Below are positions 24,290-32,671 of a stretch of DNA of 64,000 bases, in pieces. Positions within the stretch are counted from its first letter, which is position 1; each line of letters starts with the position of its first letter. Position numbers and translations under genes: made by a program. The notes below the pieces were generated by a model. That model made no database searches. It saw nothing but the letters and a program-made list of their open reading frames with translations, and was not told the origin of the DNA. The stretch covers positions 283,368-347,367 of the forward strand of contig NZ_JAFIQX010000005.1 in NCBI RefSeq assembly GCF_017356035.1. The letters run 5' to 3'. The stretch is from Longitalea luteola (GTDB lineage: Bacteria; Bacteroidota; Bacteroidia; Chitinophagales; Chitinophagaceae).

Positions 24290-24437
24290 TTAGCAAATGT
24301 GATAATGTGCTAATTTGCTAATGAAATACAATTTTAAAAATAGAAGGCCCCGCTTGTTGGCGGGGCCTTCTATTTTTATTAATACTTATAAGAGCTTAAT
24401 TAGCACATCAGCACATTAGCTAATCAGCACATCAGTT
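24290..24437. repeat. Mirrored A-type array enclosing a terminator
   Basis: Left: TTAATTAGCAAATGTGATAA to AATGAAATACAA (24318-24331 holds the core CTAATGAAATACAA). Right: TTAATTAGCACATCAGCAC to CACATCAG. The loop holds the bidirectional terminator at 24336-24377. Confidence 0.75.
24336..24377. terminator. Bidirectional terminator, 18-bp perfect stem
   Basis: AAAAATAGAAGGCCCCGC pairs perfectly with GCGGGGCCTTCTATTTTT around a 6-nt loop. The A and T ends give U-tracts in both directions, serving the convergent genes on either side. Confidence 0.92.
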
Positions 24438-26309
24438 TTTAGTGAACCGGCTTATCAAAGTAGTAGAACCGGCCTGTACTTTCAGGATATAAACCCCTTT
24501 TACCAGTGTGCTTACATCCAGTGGCGTATTCAGGGCATTACCATCAGATGCGAAGTTGTTCCGTTTGATCACACGTCCGTTCATATCGATGATCTGTAAA
24601 CCGATCGTACCGTTCAGTCCATTCGGTATTTGCACCTGTAACACGTCTTTAACCGGATTGGGGAACAGCTGCAGGTTAGCGCTTAACTCATCGTCGAATT
24701 TAATGATGACGGTTTTGCTGTATTTGTAGTTGCCATCAATATCCTGCATCAACAAACGGTAATAGTTGTTTGCAGACATAAAGGGCGACTGATCGGTGTA
24801 TGTGTAATTTTTTGTAGTACTGCTATTACCTGATGCGGCTACCTGGCCGATGGCCTTGTAGGTCTTACCATCATTGCTGCGCTCTACAATGAACTGCTTT
24901 ACATTTTCTTCGCTGGACGTTTGCCATTGCAGCTGAACTTTGTTGCTGAGCTTATTGGCATAGAAATTAGATAATACCAAAGGCAGCGGCGTACCGTCGT
25001 TCTCAAAGGCGGCCAGTATGAAGTTCCTGGGATCGCCGGTGCCGCCAGACAAATAGATGCGGCCATCATATAAATGAACGGCATAGCCGAATTCTTCGTC
25101 GGCTGTAAGATCAGCATTAACGATGCCGTCGCCATCGAAAGAAGCGGCATCGAGGATGCCATTGGTGTTGTAACGTAACAACAAGAACCTGAAGTCTTCG
25201 CCTATGGGCTCCAAACCACCGCCGATAATGATCTTGCCATCGCTTTGCAAAGCTATTGACCGCCCGTCTTCATCAGAATTAACGGTAGGGTTTGTCGCAT
25301 AATCAAATACGATGATGCCATCAGTATTGCCGTCGCCATTAAAAGTGGCATCGGGTATACCTGTTGTGGTTAAACGAATGGTAGCTATATCATTGTTGGT
25401 TACAGCAATGGGATAGGATTCTCCGGTCATAAGGAGTTTTCCATCCACCTGTAAGATCATTGCATAGCATTCATCGTTTGAACCGGCGCCGCCATTGGCG
25501 ATATCGATGGTAGCAATGCCGCCGGTGCCATAACTATTGTCGAGTGTTCCATTGGCATTATACCGTACAGCTGTATAGTCGCCGTTGGGTCCTTTGTTAC
25601 TGGTTCCACCCACAATGATCTTTCCATCCTGTTGCACAGCCACGCCGGCTGCTTCATCGTTACCACTGATAGCAGTTGTTACAATGCCGCCGGTACCAAA
25701 GCCGCCATCGAGATCTCCATCCGCCTCATATCTTACCACGGCAAAATCATTGTTAGTTCCATTGTGACTGAATCCAGCCACGAGGATCTTACCATCGCTT
25801 TGAACCGTTATCGCACGTGCTTCATCGTGGCCTGCACCTATCGGCGTCAATACCCATCCATCAGTACCAAAAGCAGGATCGGGCGTACCGTTTTGTTGCA
25901 ATTTCAGGAGCGCGAAATCTTTCGTGGCGTCATAGGAAAAACCTGCCACCAGTATGGAATTATCATTTAATACTGTAATAGCAAACGGAACGGCGTTGTT
26001 ATTTTCAGCATCATCTTCTCTCAGATTCACAATACCACCGGTTCCAAAGGAAGCATCCAGGGTGCCATTGGGTAAATAGCGCACCAGGGTCATGAATTCG
26101 TTGGTGGTATAGGTGGCTACAACAATCCGTCCATCCAGGTGGGTGGCGATCGCCTTGCCGTAATCGGCGTTGGCAGCATGCAGATTGTTAATGACATAAC
26201 CGGGCGTAGCTGCTGGCGCCGGATTAAACGTTTCGTCCAGCGTTCCCACCTGGGCGCTCAGGTACAGGCATAGGAATAATGCTAAGAGTGTAGAGGTAAC
26301 CTTCTTCAT
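24432..26309 (-). CDS. Delta-60 repeat protein with T9SS C-terminal sorting domain
   Basis: 625 residues. A signal peptide (ending LCLYLSAQ) is followed by at least seven copies of a repeat of about 55-60 residues with the core 'GKI(I/L)VGG ... VRYNANGTLD(N/A)SFGTGGI', the delta-60 repeat that should form beta-propeller-like blades. The C-terminal 80 residues (LFPNPVKDVLQVQIPNGLNG...GVYILKVQAGSTTLISRFTKN) form a type A T9SS sorting domain, preceded by a FN3-like segment (LQWQTSSEENVKQFIVERS). It should be exported across the outer membrane by type IX secretion. Probably a surface or released protein; ligand unknown. Confidence 0.88.
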   Translation of the reverse strand: MKKVTSTLLALFLCLYLSAQVGTLDETFNPAPAATPGYVINNLHAANADYGKAIATHLDGRIVVATYTTNEFMTLVRYLPNGTLDASFGTGGIVNLREDDAENNNAVPFAITVLNDNSILVAGFSYDATKDFALLKLQQNGTPDPAFGTDGWVLTPIGAGHDEARAITVQSDGKILVAGFSHNGTNNDFAVVRYEADGDLDGGFGTGGIVTTAISGNDEAAGVAVQQDGKIIVGGTSNKGPNGDYTAVRYNANGTLDNSYGTGGIATIDIANGGAGSNDECYAMILQVDGKLLMTGESYPIAVTNNDIATIRLTTTGIPDATFNGDGNTDGIIVFDYATNPTVNSDEDGRSIALQSDGKIIIGGGLEPIGEDFRFLLLRYNTNGILDAASFDGDGIVNADLTADEEFGYAVHLYDGRIYLSGGTGDPRNFILAAFENDGTPLPLVLSNFYANKLSNKVQLQWQTSSEENVKQFIVERSNDGKTYKAIGQVAASGNSSTTKNYTYTDQSPFMSANNYYRLLMQDIDGNYKYSKTVIIKFDDELSANLQLFPNPVKDVLQVQIPNGLNGTIGLQIIDMNGRVIKRNNFASDGNALNTPLDVSTLVKGVYILKVQAGSTTLISRFTKN

Positions 26310-26787
26310 ATTTATTTATTGTTCTTTAGAATGATCAGGCCAAGGACATTGCGATCGGATACACGTATTCCACAGACACGCGTTTTCAAAGGATTACAGG
26401 GGAAGCTATAAATGCATAAAGGGATGGAACATCAAGCCGCCAGGCATTCACGTTAGGTTAATGGAATAATGGTACAAATGCAAAGGACGTTGTGTGGAGA
26501 TTGGAGCATCAATAGTGATAGGAAATTCAAAGGAATCGTGGCGCTATATTAGAAAGAAAAATCCAGATTAAGAAATGCGGCCGGATTTTTAATTCCAGGG
26601 GTCGCAAAAATAATATATAAATGTTCAAATAACGTTAATCAGTTATCCCCATCTTGTTTACTTGCGCATAATATATCATTGATAATTGTAATGCTGTTCA
26701 GGGTGAAATGGTATTTTCTATAATATCAGCCGGTTTTTAGCCGGGTGATCAGGCAATATGTGTGATGGATAGTAATTTTACTGAATT

Positions 26788-26865
26788 ATGAAAGATAATT
26801 TTATTTTCTTCTGGATACCTCTTGTTGTCGCTTTTGTCGGTTTTTTCTTTAGGGCATGCCATTAA
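26788..26865 (+). CDS. Possible 25-residue membrane microprotein
   Basis: ATG at 26788 opens a frame of 25 codons: one hydrophobic stretch (FIFFWIPLVVAFVGFFF) with a charged start (MKDN) and a basic end (RACH). This pattern fits single-pass microproteins. TAATTTTA just upstream is only a weak -7 match. There is no homology or neighbour support, so it may be chance in an AT-rich gap. Confidence 0.22.
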   Translation: MKDNFIFFWIPLVVAFVGFFFRACH

Positions 26866-26867
26866 AG

Positions 26868-26935
26868 GCACAAGGCTGAAGGCTAAAGGCTGAGGGCTCA
26901 AAGCTGAAGGCTGAAGGCTCAAAGCTAAAGGCGCA
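26868..26935. repeat. E-type word array (AAGGCTGAAGG / AAAGCTC)
   Basis: Tandem AAGGCTGAAGGCTAAAGGC, TGAGGGCTCAAAGCTGAAGG and CTGAAGGCTCAAAGC. The same word appears at 41925-41990 and, inverted, at 54617-54662. Confidence 0.65.
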
Positions 26936-26950
26936 ACGCACAGGCGTTCG

Positions 26951-26983
26951 GCCCGCCTTCGCTAAAGCTACGGACGGGCAAGC
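26951..26983. repeat. CCGCCTTCGC hairpin box, copy 2
   Basis: GCCCGCCTTCGCTAAAGC followed by TACGGACGGGCAAGC; the ends pair as GCCCG/CGGGC. It matches copy 1 (2798-2829) closely. Confidence 0.65.
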
Positions 26984-27000
26984 GTTAAGCGTAAAAAAAA

Positions 27001-27029
27001 TCGCTCCCTGTCTGGTAACAGGAAGCGAT
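27001..27029 (-). terminator. Terminator of the M1 peptidase gene
   Basis: ATCGCTCCCTG and CAGGAAGCGAT form an inverted repeat, with an A-run on its left (26994-27000) that reads as a U-tract on the minus strand. It lies just downstream of the peptidase stop at 27050. Confidence 0.7.
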
Positions 27030-27049
27030 TTGATATGGGAAGATCTTTA

Positions 27050-29440
27050 TTAGAATCCTTTTTTCTGCTCCTGTGCTTTTTGCATAGGCGTAATACCGGT
27101 TGATTGTCCGCGCGCCTGTTGTTTTTGTTTGAACACCGCAAATTTCGACGGTGCCGGCATGGTACCCCAGGTGTTGTTCCCTTCATTGATATCGGCTGTT
27201 TCCCGCATGGGATCCAGTTTCAGCGCAGCCACCTCCTTATCTTTCATGAACACCTTGCTTACATTCTTTTCATTATAACGCCAAATCTGAACCGGAATGC
27301 GGTCCACTTCTTTGGTGCCGTCTTTAAAGGTCCACTCAACAATAATAGGCATTACCAGTCCGCCCTTATTGCTGAAGGCAACTTCATAAAAATATTTTCC
27401 GGCCACTTTTTGTTTGGCGGCTTCATCTGCCGGTTCGATAGTAGCAGGAACCGGCACCTGGTAGGTAGTGCTGTCATATGGTTCAATGCCCCGTGCATAT
27501 TTCCAGTAAAAATCACGAAGCGTAGTATCCTGGTCGGTGAGGAACTGAATGCTTTTGTCTTCGCGGTTACGGAGTTTCGAAATATCCGGGTTGGTAGAGC
27601 CCATAGGCCGGTCTAACTTTCTAAATATTACGGTATCGCCCTGTTGTGCAGGAGCTGCATTTACATCGGCTTTGAAATATTTTACCGAATCAATGGCCAG
27701 GTCGCAGGGATCGGTGCCAAAGAACCATCCTCTCCAGAACCAGTCGAGGTCTTCGCCGGATGCATCTTCCATGGTACGGAAGAAGTCGGCAGGCTCGGGA
27801 TGTTTAAAGGCCCAGCGGCGCGCATATTCTTTAAAGGCGTAGTCGAACAGTTCGCGGCCCATGATGGTCTCGCGCAACATGTTCAAACCGGTTGCGGGCT
27901 TGGTATAGGCATTGGGACCAAATCCGATGATGTTCTCTGAGTTCGACATAATAGGTTCCAGCTGGTCTTTGGGCAGTTTCATATAATCAACGATAGCCCA
28001 GGCTGGTCCTTTACCGCGAACGGGGAACTTATTATCGTACAGTTCTTCTGTAAGGTATTCGACAAATGAGTTCAGGCCTTCATCCATCCAGCTCCACTGG
28101 CGCTCATCGCTGTTGATGATCATGGGGAAGAAGTTGTGTCCCACTTCATGGATGATCACGCCCAGCATACCGTATTTGGTAGCTTCACTGTAAGTGCCAT
28201 CTTTATCGGTGCGGCCGTAGTTAAAGCAGATCATGGGGTATTCCATTCCATTGGATGCTTCTACACTTTGTGCCACCGGGTATGGGTAGGGGATGGTGAA
28301 TTTGGAATAACTTTTAATGGTATGCGCCACCGCTTTGGTAGAAAATTTACTGTACAGGCCATACGCTTCCTTGCCGTAAAAGCTCATGCACATTACTTTT
28401 TTACTTTCTACATAAGCCGGCATGGCATCCCATACGAACTTGCGGGAAGAGGTCCAGGCAAAATCGCGGACATTATCGGCTTTGAAGATCCAGGTTTTCT
28501 TTGCTTTGCTTTTTTGCGTTTCCGCTTTTTTAGCTTCTTCCAGCGTTACGATCTGTACCGGTTCTTTGGCTGTTGTGGCTTTGGTGTAACGCGCCATTTG
28601 CGTAGGCGTTAATACCTGGGCGTAGTTCTGGCATTCACCGGTGCTGCCCACCATATGATCGGCCGGCACTGTCATCTGCACTTTGAAATTGCCAAAGGTC
28701 AAAGCAAATTCGCCACGGCCGGTGAACTGGTGGTTCTGCCAGCCCTGGAAGTCGCTGTATACGCACAGGCGGGGATACCACTGCGCCATGGTGAACAGGT
28801 AATTGCCATCCTCAGGGAAATACTCATAACCGCCGCGGCCACCATACTTAAAGCGGTCGGCGATCTTGTAATTCCAGCTAATGTTAAAGGTGAATTTTTG
28901 ACCGGGCTTTAATGCAGTGGGCAATTCAACCCGCATCATGGTCTTGTTAATGGTATACTTCAACGGGCTGCCGGCAACATCTGTTATTTTAACGATATTG
29001 AAGCCATAGCCATTGTCCGAATTGGCTTCTTCGAGCCTGTCGACCATTGCAGCATTCAATTGCCGGGGCATGTTACTGCCGTTTTGATAGTTGGCGTTCT
29101 TCGTGGAGCTGTGCTGGTTCTCATCGAGCTGCAACCACAAATAGGTAAGTGTATTGGGTGAGTTATTGAAATAATTAATGGTCTCGCTGCCGGTTAATTT
29201 CAGGTTGGCTTCGTCGAGCTCGCATTTAATATCGTAGTCGCACCGTTGCTGCCAGTACTTCGGACCGGGAGCGCCGCTGGCGGTGCGGTATTCGTTGGGT
29301 GTTGGTAGTATCGTACCCAACTGTTCAAATTTATTTCCGTGATTGGAGCCCGGATTGTTCTGTATATTCTGGCCCTGTACGCCATTATACATACCTGCTA
29401 CAGCCAATACCAGAAACAAGAACTGTTTTTTCTGATTCAT
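27050..29440 (-). CDS. Secreted M1-family metallopeptidase
   Basis: 796 residues with a signal peptide (MNQKKQFLFLVLAVAGMYNG). The zinc site is HEVGH at residues 431-435, with a downstream Glu in MDEGLNSFVEYL, the HExxH-x18-E pattern of M1 (gluzincin) aminopeptidases. The exopeptidase GAMEN-type motif is present as NGMEYP. The N-terminal half is the M1 beta-sandwich. The start at 29440 (29443 is also possible) gives the signal peptide and means a 56-bp overlap with the 3' end of the hupE gene upstream. It probably trims peptides in the periplasm or outside the cell. The HupE and DUF6702 neighbours suggest a conserved functional cluster. Confidence 0.9.
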   Translation of the reverse strand: MNQKKQFLFLVLAVAGMYNGVQGQNIQNNPGSNHGNKFEQLGTILPTPNEYRTASGAPGPKYWQQRCDYDIKCELDEANLKLTGSETINYFNNSPNTLTYLWLQLDENQHSSTKNANYQNGSNMPRQLNAAMVDRLEEANSDNGYGFNIVKITDVAGSPLKYTINKTMMRVELPTALKPGQKFTFNISWNYKIADRFKYGGRGGYEYFPEDGNYLFTMAQWYPRLCVYSDFQGWQNHQFTGRGEFALTFGNFKVQMTVPADHMVGSTGECQNYAQVLTPTQMARYTKATTAKEPVQIVTLEEAKKAETQKSKAKKTWIFKADNVRDFAWTSSRKFVWDAMPAYVESKKVMCMSFYGKEAYGLYSKFSTKAVAHTIKSYSKFTIPYPYPVAQSVEASNGMEYPMICFNYGRTDKDGTYSEATKYGMLGVIIHEVGHNFFPMIINSDERQWSWMDEGLNSFVEYLTEELYDNKFPVRGKGPAWAIVDYMKLPKDQLEPIMSNSENIIGFGPNAYTKPATGLNMLRETIMGRELFDYAFKEYARRWAFKHPEPADFFRTMEDASGEDLDWFWRGWFFGTDPCDLAIDSVKYFKADVNAAPAQQGDTVIFRKLDRPMGSTNPDISKLRNREDKSIQFLTDQDTTLRDFYWKYARGIEPYDSTTYQVPVPATIEPADEAAKQKVAGKYFYEVAFSNKGGLVMPIIVEWTFKDGTKEVDRIPVQIWRYNEKNVSKVFMKDKEVAALKLDPMRETADINEGNNTWGTMPAPSKFAVFKQKQQARGQSTGITPMQKAQEQKKGF

Positions 29441-30032
29441 CATCGTAGTTTTTATGATAAGGGAATCTTTCAAATGCCCAAAAGAGTGAAATGACCAAAA
29501 TTAAGGCAGATGCGGCCTGCAACCATACCTTTCGTGATAATTTTAATAATTGAACAACTAAATAAGACAGCAATAAAACCACCAGCACGATCACCAGCTG
29601 CGCCACTTCGATACCGATATTGAATGCCAGCAGATCTGCCACCAGGTTCTCTTTTCCTTCCAGACTGAGGATCGTTTCAGCATAGGCCAGTCCATGGATC
29701 AGCCCAAAGAACAGGGCAAAGAAATAGATCAACGGCAGCCGCTTTGTTGGTTCTGCTTTGAACTGAATGATATTATTGACGCAGGTAGCGGCAATGGTAA
29801 GCGGAATAAGGAATTCGATCCAGGTAGCGTTTACCTGCATATAACCGAGGGCGCTCAGGGCCAGCGTTAACGAGTGGCCAATGGTGAACGCGGTCACCAG
29901 CACCACTACTTTTTTCCAGTCACGCCAAAGGTAGCGGAGGCACAAAGCGGTTACGAAAAGGATATGATCCAGTGCGTCTGGTGTAAGAATGTGGTCAACC
30001 CCTAATTGAAAATAAATGGTAAAATCCTGCAT
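29385..30032 (-). CDS. HupE/UreJ-family membrane protein
   Basis: 215 residues, about six membrane helices. The motif GVDHILTPDALDHILF matches the N-terminal GxxHIxxxxDHxLF signature of HupE/UreJ proteins, which in other bacteria are nickel permeases or accessory proteins. Further helices carry GHSLTLALSALG and FFGLIHGLAYAETIL. No urease or hydrogenase gene is in view. The C-terminal tail (about residues 198-215, DDESEKTVLVSGIGCSRYV) is encoded in the overlap with the M1 peptidase gene and is not hydrophobic. It is transcribed divergently from the DUF6702 gene. Confidence 0.88.
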   Translation of the reverse strand: MQDFTIYFQLGVDHILTPDALDHILFVTALCLRYLWRDWKKVVVLVTAFTIGHSLTLALSALGYMQVNATWIEFLIPLTIAATCVNNIIQFKAEPTKRLPLIYFFALFFGLIHGLAYAETILSLEGKENLVADLLAFNIGIEVAQLVIVLVVLLLSYLVVQLLKLSRKVWLQAASALILVISLFWAFERFPYHKNYDDESEKTVLVSGIGCSRYV

Positions 30033-30091
30033 ATTGCCGAAATGGTGTTAAAATAATTAAGAGATTTGTAACCTTAAAATTTTCATGTTTA

Positions 30092-30616
30092 ATGGTAATA
30101 CTTCTGTATAAATGGTTGTTCCTGCTTTCGGCTTTCCTGCCAAAAGGCAATGACGGCAGATTGCCGCATGATGCCCGCCATCCATTATATGTAAGTGTTA
30201 CGGAAATCAATCACAATGCAGCCGACAAAAATCTGGAAATAAGCTGCAAGATCTTTACCGATGATTTCGAGAAAACGCTTACCAGTATCTATCATACAAA
30301 GGTAGATCTTACGGCGCCGGCCAATAAACCGTTGGCCGATAAAATGGTAATGGAATATATTAAAAGCCATTTGCTGTTGAAGCTCGATAATAAAGCTGTG
30401 ACCCTGTCATTCGTTGGTTTTGAAAAAGAGAATGATGCCGTATGGAGCTATTTCGAGGTACAGAATACGGTGGCGCCGAAAAAGATCGACGTAGTGAATA
30501 CCATCCTGTACGAATCGTACGAAAAGCAAATGAACATGATGCATGTTACTGTTGGCGGCAACCGCAAAAGTTACCGGCTGAACAATCCCGACAAAGAAGC
30601 TTCCTTTCAATTTTAA
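30092..30616 (+). CDS. DUF6702 family periplasmic protein
   Basis: 174 residues. An N-terminal hydrophobic segment (MVILLYKWLFLLSAFLP) probably acts as a signal peptide. The mature part begins RHPLYVSVTEINHNAADKNLEISCKIFTDDFEKTL, the DUF6702 hallmark, with Asp/Glu-rich strands. In other bacteria the analogous position beside HupE encodes a metal- or peptidase-associated protein, but the function is unknown. It is divergent from hupE with a 59-bp gap. The C-terminus (NNPDKEASFQF) is typical of the family. Confidence 0.8.
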   Translation: MVILLYKWLFLLSAFLPKGNDGRLPHDARHPLYVSVTEINHNAADKNLEISCKIFTDDFEKTLTSIYHTKVDLTAPANKPLADKMVMEYIKSHLLLKLDNKAVTLSFVGFEKENDAVWSYFEVQNTVAPKKIDVVNTILYESYEKQMNMMHVTVGGNRKSYRLNNPDKEASFQF

Positions 30617-30625
30617 CCCCAGGAA

Positions 30626-30675
30626 CTGTATTCAATTATCACATTATCACATCATCATATTATCACATTAGCTAA
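30626..30675. repeat. A-type array at convergent gene ends
   Basis: CTGTATTCAATTATCAC (30626-30642), then ATTATCAC-type units up to the stop codon of the minus-strand CNNM gene. Confidence 0.7.
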
Positions 30676-31989
30676 TTAAGCCTCGTCTTCTTCATTATCC
30701 TCCATCTCTTCCTTAATATCGTCTGAAGGTGTTACCAGCACCTTATCGATCCGCTGTGCATCCATATCAATGATCTCGAATTGAAACCCTTTCCACTCCA
30801 TGCTATCGCCGATGTGAGGAATACGTTCGAGCTGGTGCAGGATGAAGCCGGCGAGCGTATCAAATTCCTGCTCCACTTCACTCATCCATTCGGCTTTATA
30901 AAAATAGCTCAGGAAATTATAGAAAGGGATCTGGGCATCTACCAGGTAGCTGCCGTCTTTACGTCTTACAATTTCATAGTAATCATCATCCGGCTGCGGC
31001 ATTTCGCCAACCAGCGCCGTTAAAATGTCGTTCAGCGTTACCATACCCTGCAGGCTTCCATATTCATCAACGATAAAGCAGGAGTTCACGCGCTGTTGTT
31101 TGAACCGTTCGAGCAGGCGGTAGGCCGTAATGTTCTCCGGCACGAACAGGGCAGGTTTCATAATGGATTTGAAAGCTGTGAAGTCGTTGGTGACGTACAG
31201 GTCTTTCAGGGAAACAATGCCTTTGATATTATCCAGGTCTTTATCGCAAATAGGATATACCGAATGCGGCTCATTGAGGATCTTGTCGCGGATGGAATCC
31301 TCGGTATCGTTCATATCGAACCACATGATATCGCTGCGGTGGGTCATGAGCGAGGTAATGTTACGGTCGCTCAGGTGAAACACCCGTTCAATGATCTCCT
31401 GTTCCACTTCTTCTATGGCGCCCTGTTCGGTGCCTTCGCTGATCATGGCTTTAATTTCTTCTTCCGTTACCGAATTATCGGCAGTCACTTTTACGTTCAG
31501 CAGTTTCAGAAAGAGGTTGCTGGTCTTGTTGAGCAACCACACAAAAGGGTGGGTGGCCCGGGAAAAATAAAGGACCGGTAACGCTACGATTCGGGCAATT
31601 TTTTCAGCCTTTATCAAACCGATGCGTTTTGGGATCAGTTCGCCGAAAACAATAGATAAAAAAGTAACGATTATAACAATGATCGTAGTGGCCACGGTTT
31701 GGGCATACGGCCGCAACACTTCAATTTTTTCGATGGAAGGTTCCAGGTATTTACCAAAGCGTTCGCCCGAGTACACACCCGTAAGGATGGCAATGAGCGT
31801 AATACCTATTTGTGCTGCGGATAAAAAGATCTCAGGATTATTAGCCAGTTGCAGAGCCTTGCGGGCCGATTCATCACCTTTATTGGCCAGGTTCTCTAAC
31901 CGGGCTTTGCGGGCTGATACCAGGGCTATTTCAGACATCGTAAATAAACCATTCAATAAGATCAACGCCAGTAAAATAAATAATTCCAT
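30676..31989 (-). CDS. CNNM/CorC-type transporter (hemolysin family protein)
   Basis: 437 residues. An N-terminal DUF21 membrane domain (helices around LLALILLNGLFTMSEIALVS and IFLSAAQIGITLIAILTG) is followed by a CBS-pair (LMTHRSDIMWFDMNDTEDS, FKSIMKPALFVPENITAYRLLE) and a CorC/HlyC domain. CNNM/CorC proteins transport Mg2+ or Co2+ or control their efflux; the old name hemolysin C is historical. It ends with the acidic tail EEMEDNEEDEA. It is downstream of the PAP2 gene, 21 bp away, likely one operon. Confidence 0.88.
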   Translation of the reverse strand: MELFILLALILLNGLFTMSEIALVSARKARLENLANKGDESARKALQLANNPEIFLSAAQIGITLIAILTGVYSGERFGKYLEPSIEKIEVLRPYAQTVATTIIVIIVTFLSIVFGELIPKRIGLIKAEKIARIVALPVLYFSRATHPFVWLLNKTSNLFLKLLNVKVTADNSVTEEEIKAMISEGTEQGAIEEVEQEIIERVFHLSDRNITSLMTHRSDIMWFDMNDTEDSIRDKILNEPHSVYPICDKDLDNIKGIVSLKDLYVTNDFTAFKSIMKPALFVPENITAYRLLERFKQQRVNSCFIVDEYGSLQGMVTLNDILTALVGEMPQPDDDYYEIVRRKDGSYLVDAQIPFYNFLSYFYKAEWMSEVEQEFDTLAGFILHQLERIPHIGDSMEWKGFQFEIIDMDAQRIDKVLVTPSDDIKEEMEDNEEDEA

Positions 31990-32010
31990 TAGCCGGTTGG
32001 TTTGGTTAAA

Positions 32011-32619
32011 CTAAGATACTGTAAGCATTCCTATTCGCTTATGAAATAGTTTGCTTAGCAGAAAACCTATTCCGCAACCCAGGAGCGCCCCGCAAAATAC
32101 ATCAAAAGGGTAATGCACCCCCACATAAACCTGTGTATAGGCAATAATAAACGCCCAAACGAAGAAAAGACCGGCCCATTTACCTATAGCTGGCCGTAAG
32201 GTGGCAAAAAAGAACATGGCCTGGGCAAAATGGTTGGTGGCATGGGAAGAAGTAAAACTGCTGCTGCGTGGGCAATAATTGATGAAAAAGCGTAATTGCG
32301 GACCCATTATTTCATCGCGGCAGGGCCTTGTTCTTATAATGTTTGGTTTTATTAGCTGGCTGCTGATCAGATCGCTAAGGGCGGCGCACAGGATCACGCC
32401 CATGACCCACCACCAGCCTTTTATACCAAAGTTTCTGGTCACAAATAAGAGCAGGAACAGGTACAGGGGCATCCACGTGAGGGTCTCCCGCATAAACGGC
32501 AAAACGGTGTCTAAAAAAGATGTGCTCCAGTCCTGGTTAATATGGGTGATCAGCCATGCATCGAAGGGCTGAATTAGTTGCCAAAATGTTAATAGGAAGG
32601 CGGGTGGATCAACAATCAT
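32011..32619 (-). CDS. PAP2-family membrane phosphatase
   Basis: 202 residues with about five membrane helices, related to undecaprenyl-pyrophosphate and lipid phosphatases. The three PAP2 motifs are KPNIIRTRP (motif 1, KxxxxxxRP), SSSFTSSHAT (motif 2, with the nucleophile-area His) and TQVYVGVHYPFDV (motif 3). In motif 3 the usual Arg (SRxxxxxH) is Gln, which I have the impression occurs in Bacteroidota homologues. It probably recycles undecaprenyl phosphate or dephosphorylates lipid A. It is the first gene of an operon with the CNNM protein, with a TAnnTTTG promoter at 32625-32632. Confidence 0.85.
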   Translation of the reverse strand: MIVDPPAFLLTFWQLIQPFDAWLITHINQDWSTSFLDTVLPFMRETLTWMPLYLFLLLFVTRNFGIKGWWWVMGVILCAALSDLISSQLIKPNIIRTRPCRDEIMGPQLRFFINYCPRSSSFTSSHATNHFAQAMFFFATLRPAIGKWAGLFFVWAFIIAYTQVYVGVHYPFDVFCGALLGCGIGFLLSKLFHKRIGMLTVS

Positions 32620-32624
32620 AATTG

Positions 32625-32632
32625 CAAAAATA
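32625..32632 (-). promoter_or_regulatory. -7 element of the PAP2-CNNM operon
   Basis: CAAAAATA on the plus strand reads TATTTTTG on the minus strand, 6 nt before the ATG at 32619. Confidence 0.5.
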
Positions 32633-32671
32633 AATACTATAATTTTAGGTCTTATTTGTTATTTATAACGT

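Larger units (their letters stand above)
26310..27049. other. 740-bp gene-poor interval
   Basis: It lies between two minus-strand genes. The right part carries an E-type array (26868-26935) and a CCGCCTTCGC box (26951-26983), then a small hairpin just before the M1 peptidase end. A 25-codon opening (26788-26865) is listed separately. I see nothing convincing in 26310-26780, which is AT-rich and should hold the promoter of the T9SS protein gene at its left end. Confidence 0.5.
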
